This document shows, in pieces, positions 56,511 through 64,000 of a stretch of 64,000 bases of DNA. Numbering within the stretch: position 1 is the first letter of the stretch; each line of letters starts with the position of its first letter. The stretch is from Mermis nigrescens (lineage: Eukaryota > Nematoda > Enoplea > Mermithida > Mermithidae): NCBI GenBank assembly GCA_036768485.1, contig JAVLUZ010000715.1, forward strand, positions 124,001 through 188,000, in the 5' to 3' direction. Made by a program: the position numbers and the translations under genes. A model generated the notes under the pieces. The model was not told where the DNA came from, ran no database searches, and saw only the letters and a list, made by a program, of their open reading frames with translations.

Positions 56511-57699
56511 TTTGCATAGGCGCGTCTACTGTATCGATTCTGAACAAGTAGTAGGAAAAGCACAGAACGTGGGAGAAAAACGACGGAAAACTTTGTCCTT
56601 AAGTCTGTCGTTTTGACATGAAAAAAACGAAAAAGGACGAAAAATCTCTAATGTCAAATCGTCGTCATACGAATGAGCAAAGAAACAAGGCTCAAAGAAA
56701 ATACGTAGTGTTTGATATGCTAAATAGAAAACCATGCAACAAGTTTTGTATGTTAAAATTTAAAATCCGTACTTTTCAAAGATTAAAATAGGTTGGCCCC
56801 TGGGTACACGGACACACCGGCCACCAGAACCTGGTTGCTTATGTCATTTATCGCTAGCAACCTGCCACCCAACACCAGGTTGCCCGAGCGCCTAAAAACC
56901 TTACCATATTCACATTGTTATACTTAAATTTCGCTCTTTGGGCGACAAGAATTGTGCAATCAAAACAATAAATCTGGCGTGAGAACCAGACACTGAAAAT
57001 TCAGGCCATGTTAGCTAACTGTGAGGTAAGATCTATTCTGGCGGTTACAAATACGCTTCGAGCATTATCAGTTTTTTGTTTGAAGATATGTAAAAATACT
57101 TATACTTGCATTTCCTGAGGACTGGTTCCCGTCATTTAGGTTACCTAACAAAACAGTAGGAAACATTTTCTCATGATAAATAAAAATACGCGTAATAAAA
57201 AGAAAAGCATTCGCGGAAGGAGCTCATAAAATTATTTTAGAATCAGTAAAACTCGTTGACCAGACATGCACATATAGGTATATAGGTTAGAAGAGCATCC
57301 ATGGAAAAGTCAAAAAATGATGTGAACCATCGTATGCCCGAAAAAATGCATTTTAGGAAAACTTTTAGAGACTGATCTCCGAATCATCATGTTCAGAGCG
57401 ATTTTAAAGGGATGGGATGCCCAGATAAATCATGGATATGAACTGCGCAATAATTTTTGGTCATCGACCATCGTTATTTCTCAAATTTTTAGAACTGTCA
57501 ATTATATTAATTAAGTATCTTGACGGCCGAGGGAGCACAAAACTACTTAAAATTGTTAGTTTTAAATAGCTTTTTCATAAAAAAATAAATATAAAGCGGC
57601 AGAAAACGTTATTCTACGCGTAAATAGTTGGGTTTTTGGACCTGTTTTGACTCTATGGAAAAAGCTGGGTTACAGTCCTTCCGTAAGAAAATCCCGAGT

Positions 57700-58010
57700 C
57701 CACAACTGATCATGTATATGTGACAGACATACACCTGAGGGCATAAGAAGGTAAAAACCCCCAGAATGGAAAAATGGGGGACTTTCACGGGAAAATGAGG
57801 CAAAATGAAGGTAAAAATGGATGAAAATTGAATATTCTCTTGCAAAAGTGCTTCAAATCGAGCCAGAAGCATGAAATGACGTAGTTTTAGCGCTATTTTA
57901 GCGCTAATACAATTTTTATGGTCATTTTGCCCCGAAAAGCCTAATTTTTGAGCCCCCAGACCTGCTGAGCCCCCTCAGATCGGCCATGCTGTGCATCTAT
58001 GCATGTAACT
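57700..58010. mobile_element. Family P element
   Basis: Matches 20050-20306: GGCAAAATGAAGG, GCCCCGAAAAGCC, GAGCCCCCTCAGATCGGCCA, TGCTGTGCATCTATGCATG. It lies just past the GPCR stop codon, in its 3' flank. Confidence 0.55.
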
Positions 58011-58316
58011 AGTGCTATTCGTAATTTATAAGAAACATTGTCGCATAAAACGAACATACGAATCTAAAAATACCATAATCGGTATACTCGTACCTCTATT
58101 GATGACAAATTAATAATTATTTACAAAAATACAAATATGACGTCGATTGTTGACTCGTGTGACACTACGTGTTCGAAAATGGTCCTGTATTCCAGTTATT
58201 CAGCGTTAAGGCTGAAAATTTTGGTTTTTTGGCTTCATTGCTGCGATTCTGTCTGCGTTTTTTTGGTCGACGAGTGGCTGCCGACGAGGATAGTTGGCAT
58301 TTTTCCAAATAAATGC

Positions 58317-58482
58317 TCATATTTTCGTCATCGTCGTGTCGATAAGCGGTTCGCTGTGATTAAAGCAGCCGAAGGTCAAGTAATGTTTGAGCAGTAGTCG
58401 AAATTTCTCGCTAAACGACAAATAGACGAACAAATTTATTCCACCGTTCAACATTACCAGAAAGTTCGAAACGTCGACCATC
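58317..58482 (-). CDS. Last exon of a class-A GPCR (TM7 and C-terminal tail)
   Basis: After acceptor AATTTATTTCAG the frame reads MVDVSNFLVMLNGGINLFVY, then LSFSEKFRLLLKHYL, a Cys (TFGC) and a short polar tail ending at TGA 58317-58319. This is transmembrane helix 7 followed by helix 8 of a rhodopsin-family receptor. The usual NPxxY appears as NGGINLFVY. The VDVSNFLV-LN start and the EKFRxL helix 8 resemble FMRFamide/neuropeptide receptors (family knowledge; subtype not certain). The exon begins with one base of a split codon. Upstream exons were not found up to base 64000, so a large intron or the window edge separates them. The tail is only about 20 residues after helix 8. Confidence 0.82.
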
Positions 58483-58639
58483 CTGAAATAAATTTCGAAA
58501 TTTAGATCGAGCCATTATATCAGTATTTATCATGAAGCTTAGAAGCTAGAACTCCGTAAAATGAAATAATAAAGAATGTTTTTGGACTTTTCTTAAGTTC
58601 CATCGACCAAAATAAAAAAGGGTGTAACAAAGTCGTGGC

Positions 58640-58812
58640 AGAGGCCCACGATGCAGCTTACCATGTGTATTCTTGAGGGGTTGGCTTCCCCCGAAATGGC
58701 TGCTGAACCCCACAAAATTGATGCGATTCGATTTTTCCGAAAAAATCGTAGAAACTGTGATGTTTTAAGCGTTTTTAGCTTTATTTTGGCTCTTGAGTGT
58801 CAAATTTTCGAT
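58640..58812 (-). mobile_element. Family D half element
   Basis: GGGGTTGGCTTCCCCCGAAAT, AAAAAATCGTAGAAACTGTG and TTGAGTGTCAAATTTTCG match an inverted D left half. It stops where the minisatellite begins. Confidence 0.4.
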
Positions 58813-58814
58813 TG

Positions 58815-58995
58815 TGTCTCAACAGCCCCACCAGTCCCAACAGCCCTACTGTCCCAACAGCCCCACCGTCCTAACAGCCCCACCAAAATCCCAACAGCCC
58901 CACCCGTCCCAACAGCTCCACCAGTCGCAACAGTCCCACCGTCCCAACAGCCCCACCAATAATCCCAACCGCCCTATCAATCCCAACAGCCCCAC
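58815..58995. repeat. Minisatellite CCCAACAGCCCCACCGT, followed by T/G-rich tract
   Basis: About ten 15-18-bp units. The array is followed by CAGGGTTGCCAACCG and a GGTTTT-rich tract to 59160. The same order in reverse occurs at 63760-64000. Confidence 0.85.
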
Positions 58996-59169
58996 CAACA
59001 GGGTTGCCAACCGTGGGGTTTTACACCTCAAATTTTAAGGTTTTTTTTACGTTTGAGAGTTTTTTGCAGGGTTTTATTTTTTGGGGTTTTTTTTTTTGTT
59101 GAGAGTTTTTTTGGAAATTTTTGAGATTTTTTTTGGGGTTTTGGTGGAAATTTGAGGTTTTATAAAATA

Positions 59170-60510
59170 AGCGAGCTAGATATCGATTACAGTCAAAATA
59201 TTGTGTTAACTGCTGCAGCTAATTCCCCAACGTCAGCTTTGCTCGTGACGCAATTGATTGAATTGGTGGAACTGACACTGAAGTGAACTTGCCTAAAACC
59301 TGCTAGTGAGTTCCATGGTAACGCCTATAATCTCAAAGTAAGCTGGAGTACTTAATAATCAACCAACATGGGAGTAATAACAACCTAAGCAGGAGTGATG
59401 AAAAGCACAGCAACAACAATAAATTTTATTTCTAACCCAAACTGAAGAAGCTTGAATTAACCTTTTTTGCTTACTTTGTGGTGACTAAACTTAAGAATAT
59501 GATACTTTTAGAAAAGGAGCAAAACGAATACGGAATGCCAGAAATTTTTGCTAAAATGGTAGAACATGATAAATTGAAGCGCGGAAAAAAATTAGGTGAA
59601 AATCTGAGCCATACTTGCAAAGTTGCAGGCAACTCTCGATTTGAGTTTTGGGTGGGACGATTAAACGGCTCGATCCAAGGACTTATATATTTGTCAGAAA
59701 TAAATAATATGGGCTGAAATTACGGAAGGAAGCATAGCAATGAAGGAGGAAAAAGAAAAAGGCGCGGAAAGCTGTTTGAAATTTTAGGAAACTTAAAAAA
59801 ATTTTCTATATCTTTTTGCATGTTTTTTTCGGTTTTACTTGATAACATATACAAAAATCTAAGTTTTTGCTTCTATTATACTTAGGCTTAGGCTTAGTAT
59901 ATCTGAAAAGGTGTTTTAAGCTGCTTAGGTCGAGGTCGCTCCAACTCAGGTCGATGTATAGATGCTTAGGTCGATTTGTAGATGCTAAGGTCGATGTACA
60001 GATGCTTAAGTCGATGTAAAGATGCTTAGGTCGACGTAAATTGGGTATCTACGTGTAATTCTGCATTCAGGTGTTGAATCTTCAAATACTTAGGTCGAGA
60101 AGATGCTTGAATAGGTCTAGAATAGGCTAATTAATGAAACCCATAGCTTTTGTAATATTGATCATAGACGGATAAAATTCCTTTTCCGCGCTTTCTTTCA
60201 ACATGTTCTAAGTACTGAGCAAAAAAATCCGCTCTTCTGAAGTTCATTCCTTCGTATTCTGAAAGTACCATATTCTTAAGTTACTCCTTTGTAGCTTGTG
60301 CAGGTGCACAGAGTAGGATTTAGTCATTTGTTTCAACATCAATATTAGCTTTTATTTCGAATTGAATAACGTTCATAAACGCATGTGTTCTGATTCCGCA
60401 TACCTACAAACGTTGCATATCTATATCTACTAAACATGTGTTGCGCTTCTTTTTTAGTCAGGCCTATGTTCACAATGTAAAACTTGATTTGAAAAAAATA
60501 AATAAATAAA
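59170..60510. other. No recognised gene; lone 79-codon frame and GATGCTTAGGTCGAT repeats
   Basis: The plus frame 59478-59717 (ending RLNGSIQGLIYLSEINNMG) looks polar and protein-like but has no partner or domain I know. 59930-60045 holds about six units of GATGCTTAGGTCGATGTA; CTTAGGCTTAGGCTTAG is at 59880. Confidence 0.45.
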
Positions 60511-60995
60511 ATGGGCCCGGTATTACTATCGCTTTTACTTAAGTTATGACTTAAATCGCTAAGCTGCAGCTTGGTTAAGTTGTAGCTTAAGTCGGTATTA
60601 CTAATAAATTAAGCTCTTACTTAACTAAGATGGACCTTTAAGTTGGAGCTTAACCTATTTCTCAACTTTCACTGCGTTCGAGCGCCATAGGTTCATCTTT
60701 AAAGCCACAAGGTGCGGGCTCAATTTCTTGATTAATTAGGTACCTACATATTGTAAGACACGTTTTGAGGCAAATTTATGTATCCATTACACATAAAACT
60801 CACGTACCGCGACCATTTTCGGCTAAATTAATTACACCACATATTATGAGGTAAATTGGCTTATGTGTGCGAGTACGATAAAAAATTGCAAAAACAAGAT
60901 CCGGGGTACTGTAAATATCGTCATGCGCTTCCAATATAGAAAAATGGAATAAATTTTTTGGCAAAACGGCAGCGTTTTATATTTTGACTAAAATT

Positions 60996-61166
60996 ATGGA
61001 AGCTGAGGACATTTTTGAGAGGAGAAGGCGAGCTAATTGGACCTCAAAAGAAGTAGAATATTTAAAGGACTTATGCCTTGCTAAGCGATCAATTCTTGAG
61101 GCAGTTCACAAAGATCCTAATTCCGAAAAACGGAAAACGCATTCGAAAAATTTGTCAAGTAAATAA
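60996..61166 (+). pseudogene. Harbinger Myb/SANT-like DNA-binding protein, N-terminal fragment
   Basis: The frame reads RRRRANWTSKEVEYLKDLC, then AKRSILEAV, and becomes random after about KRK. The W-T-x-E-E-V-x-x-L-x-x-L pattern is the first helix of a Myb_DNA-bind_5-type domain, the accessory protein of PIF/Harbinger elements that takes the transposase to DNA. Truncated to about one third of a domain. Confidence 0.7.
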
Positions 61167-61323
61167 TGCTTTCACGGTCGAATCGATACCTTTGATACAA
61201 ATCAATATCGTTCAAAAAATCAAGAGGATTTGAGCGATCTCGAAAAACTCTCTCCCTTCTTAATCGATTTTGTCGTCGATCTTCATGTGCCAACAGCAAT
61301 AAACGCGCAGCCATCTTTTGCAA
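61140..61323 (-). pseudogene. HARBI1-type Harbinger transposase, N-terminal fragment
   Basis: The frame starts MQKMAARLLLLAHEDRRQNR and continues RRERVFRDRSNPLDFLNDID, YQRYRFDRESIIYLTN. The R-V-F-R-D-R-x-N-P-L-D and Y/F-R-F-x-R-E-x-I-x-x-L motifs are the typical N-terminus of HARBI1-like transposases. The DDE catalytic part is deleted, so it cannot act. Confidence 0.8.
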
Positions 61324-61684
61324 TTAACAGCGGAAATTATGATTTAAGTCTGCCCCTACCCAGTCTTAATTATTTCGAGGTTAAGATGTAACTTAAGTTA
61401 TGCTCCAGCTCAACAAATTAAGTTCCAGACGTTAGTAAGACCGATAAGTTGCAACTTAAGTTTTTATCTCGAACTTAAGTCCTATTTTTGACTTAAGTCG
61501 CGTTAGTAATACCAGCCCCTGTTTAGCGAATTTCATCTTTCATCTGCCTATAAGTAAAATGGATTTCTTTTTTAAGTTGTCACATTTGGTAAAACACTTG
61601 ACCTGACTACGGAACGGCGTGCCCAACGTTATTATAATTAATTATGAATAACAAATTTATCTTCGATTTACTAATCATTCAAAG

Positions 61685-62428
61685 CACTGTTTTTTTTGTA
61701 TGAGACAAAGATTTTGAGGCTCGTACAAAGATTTTCGGCGCCATCTTTGTACAATGTACGAAGACTTTTTGGGGCAAAGTAATAGTAATTTTAACGTTTT
61801 TCGGAGTATTTTTTAGCAAAATATCTAAAATTTTCGGCGCTTCGCGCCGAGTATCATAATTACATTCTATTTAGCTCCAAGCGCGGGCATTTATTACTCC
61901 AAAATCTATCTATAAGCATCTTTGTACAGATTGAAGCATCTTTTACATCTATTTCCACTGTTTTATAAAGATTTTAAGCAGAAAAAAGAACTATTAAACA
62001 ACTTTGCACTGTTTTCTGCTGTTTGAAGATAAAATTGACTCTTTTATCTTTGCGTTGCATTAAATTCATAAGCAAATTGGTATCTATTATGAGATTTAGT
62101 CAGCTCATTGCAACCGCTTATTATTTATAATTGTGTAACACAAGTCATTTTAACTTGCTGAGTCTAATTTTATGTGTAATTTCAACCTAAGACTCTTGAA
62201 AATTTTGGCGTTTCGGGCCGAAGTGAGATAACCAGCTGAAGTTAGGACAAAGTAATACCTTTTGCGAGCGTGCGGGTCACGGATAACAATCTAGTAGTAT
62301 GTAAAAATGTGTACATTCAATTGCATATCTATATATTATAATTATGTACAAAAAAATTTTCGCTCGATACAAAAACTTTTTTCGGAGATCTTCGTACATG
62401 TACAAAGAGGCTCGTACAAAAAACAGTG
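61685..62428 (+). mobile_element. C8: diverged family C relative
   Basis: Ends CACTGTTTTTTTTGTATG and GTACAAAAAACAGTG; flanks ATTCAAAG/ATTCGAAG (7/8). TGTACAATGTACGAAGAC, CGGCGCTTCGCGCCG (61837) and a second GGCGTTTCGGGCCG (62211) follow the C plan, but most bases differ from C1-C7. Confidence 0.78.
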
Positions 62429-62566
62429 ATTCGAAGCATTTATTGTACGCAGCTTAGAATCTCTAAATTCCTTTAACTGGAGTAAAATCTGTTTGATTGT
62501 TTGTATTGACTGAGTAGGTATAGAACCTGTTTGTCCAATAATCTAAAAGGGGTAATTGGGCCCGTA

Positions 62567-62990
62567 TCCCGGGAGATAGGGGGGCACGTGACCCCCAAAA
62601 TGAAATATAAGAATGGTTTTTCTCTTTACTCCCCCTCGCTTTTTTTAGCCAAAATCGCAAAAAATTTCAAAATTATGATTAGAGTCTACTTATTCCCAAG
62701 CGTGCGGTTTAAACGCTCGATTTTTAGTCTTTATACACAACGGGCGCGGAGTTCCAAAACGGATATACTATTTTAAGAGTCACAAAAATATTTAGAATTG
62801 GATATTTAACGAAACATATGTATGTTTTGGAGTACGAATATTTTGTAAAAACGGAAGTGTGTGGAATTTTTGGGATCGCTAATTTTAGTACCTAAAAATA
62901 ATCACTATTTGTCTTTGATGTTACCGCACTCTGTGTTCTTTTGATATTGCCGCCAACCCTGACAATTTTTTCGCACAAAATTGTGTAACA
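62567..62990 (+). mobile_element. Family F left-half fragment
   Basis: GCCCGTATCCCGGGAG-TAGGGGGGCACGTGACCCCC resembles the left end of F1 (CAGGCCCGTATCCAGGGGGG). The right end is missing. Confidence 0.5.
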
Positions 62991-63129
62991 TTTTAAAATT
63001 TTTAGAAAAAATATTGCGTCAAGTGATTTTACGTAAAAGTATACAATGTAAAACACCGAAAAAAAACGCTATTTTGCGCGTTAAGGACAAATTTTTATGA
63101 TCTAATTTGACTGTTTTTGGAAAAGCTGG

Positions 63130-63366
63130 GATGACCCCCCCTTAGGAAAATCCTAGATTCGCCACTGGTCCTACATATCTTTAAAATGGCAGAATTTGCA
63201 TTTAGAATGGAAAAATGCCAAATTTTTTCGGCGCTTTGCGCCGTTTTGAGTCAATTCTTAGTAATTTTCGGCGTGAGAAACCCAGAAATTAGCTGAAACA
63301 CACTACCTACCAAAGATCGAAAACCCTGTTTTACCACACTAAAATCGCTACTGTACTATATTATAG
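63130..63366 (-). mobile_element. Family J end joined to a truncated C copy (C9)
   Basis: 63135-63169 is a J right end (CCTTAGGAAAATCCTAGAT, CGCCACTG). From 63170 to 63366 runs the middle of C in reverse (GGCAGAATTTGCATTTAG, CGGCGCTTTGCGCCG, CACACTAAAATCGCTACTG), cut at both sides. Confidence 0.6.
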
Positions 63367-63835
63367 GCTGGAGAGAACTGCTATCGACAACTCGTTAGCA
63401 TCATTGAAAAAGAAACTATGATTGTTCCAAAACGTTTCGTGTAGTATTTCCATTTGTTTGATTAAAAGTTGCTTGTGCCTTACCCTTTTTCATGTTCTTC
63501 TCATGACACTTCTGCGTGTATCGTATGCGTTTAAAGCATGATTTAAAACCGGGAAATTGTCCATAAATCACCCGAGAAACCCTGGGAAAAACCCGGGAAT
63601 TTTATTTTAGGAAACCAGTGGCCACCCTGAACTGAGTAAAAGCTATAAAATTAGATCCATTTTAAGCCGAACAACTTAAATTTGGGCTAAGCTTAAATGA
63701 AAATAGCTACAAAGCCTGTAAAACCTTTTATTGTACACTGGATAAAATTCATTTCTAAATTTTGAGGTTTCACTCTAATTTTCGAGGTTTTTTTAGCCAG
63801 TGATTTGAGGTTTTTGAAAATTTGTGTTGGCAACA

Positions 63836-64000
63836 CTGCCCCACCAATCCCAACAGCCTCACCGTTCCAACAACCCCACCGTCCCAACAGCCCCACCGTC
63901 TTAACTGCCCCACCAATAAACCCAACAGCCCCACCCCAAGAGCCCCACCAATCCCAGCAGTTCCGCCGTTCCAGCAGTCCTACCGTTCCAACAGTCGCAC
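63836..64000. repeat. Minisatellite CCCAACAGCCCCACC, at window end
   Basis: Ten or so units, preceded by GAGGTTTTT-rich DNA and GTTGGCAACACTG. It matches 58815-59160 in inverted arrangement of the flank and continues past the window. Confidence 0.82.

Larger units (their letters stand above)
60513..61522. mobile_element. PIF/Harbinger element, internally deleted
   Basis: Inverted ends GGGCCCGGTATTACTATCGC and GCGTTAGTAATACCAGCCCC. Next to them are many ACTTAAGTT-type motifs (60535-60660 and 61375-61505). Inside, a Myb/SANT-like gene start (plus) meets a HARBI1-type transposase start (minus), with the ends of both missing. Target duplication not resolved. Confidence 0.82.

Noticed and set aside
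1..64000. CRISPR array, bacterial operon or phage content
   Set aside because: Introns, TA/8-bp MITEs and animal genes show eukaryotic nuclear DNA. The tandem repeats lack unique spacers of even length.

Overview
This window is animal (metazoan) nuclear DNA, most likely from an invertebrate. It is AT-rich and has no bacterial-style operons. Two host genes can be recognised only by joining short exons, and almost everything else is transposon debris. Both genes lie on the minus strand. The species cannot be told from the sequence; the GPCR tail (closest by eye to FMRFamide-type receptors) and the transposon load suggest a protostome.

Gene 1 fills 1-37615. It is a MAN1/LEMD3-type inner-nuclear-membrane protein read in 14 exons: a LEM domain (37429-37615), a Ser/Pro-rich nucleoplasmic linker (four exons, 26894-32125), transmembrane helix 1 (22420-22607), transmembrane helix 2 (20842-20910 plus 20667-20768), a MAN1-Src1 winged-helix region (15995-16097, 14110-14257, 11800-11918) and a C-terminal UHM/RRM-like domain (9585-9686, 3732-3810, 1-84, running off the left edge). 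Splice phases agree at 12 of 13 junctions; only the exon 11/12 junction does not. About 2.2 kb of coding sequence is spread over more than 37 kb because the introns are packed with transposons. Gene 2 is represented by the last exon of a class-A GPCR (58317-58482); its other exons must lie further right. The 20 kb between the two genes holds repeats and no exon I can defend.

The transposons are nearly all short and non-autonomous. Family names used here: B (ends CATACATGTAA), C (CAGTGTTTTTTGTAC), D (CATACATGC), E (CATAGGTGGGCGG), F (CAGGCCCGTATCC), G and H (CATAGGGGTG), J (CAGTGRCGGATC), K (CAGGCACGTAGCTG), L, N (about 1.9 kb, with subterminal hexamer arrays) and P. For most B, C, D, E, F, H, J, K and N copies I could read an exact or near-exact 8-bp target-site duplication, as expected for hAT-like elements. 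M (palindromic, CAGTGGTCGCC), Q (CAGGGTGGTCC) and I (CAGTACGCGCC, arms of about 866 bp) have TA target sites, as in Tc1/mariner-type elements. One PIF/Harbinger relic (60513-61522) keeps pieces of both of its genes. No LTR or LINE coding sequence was recognised.

Insertions are nested up to four deep: C6 in N3 in C5; K3 in C4 in B3; F1 in Q in B7; J2 in M3. The most notable non-gene signals are a near-palindrome (GGCGCGAAGCGCC type) shared by several otherwise different families, N elements whose subterminal hexamer differs from copy to copy, C dimers that transposed as single units, and a five-fold tandem amplification of part of MAN1 exon 10.
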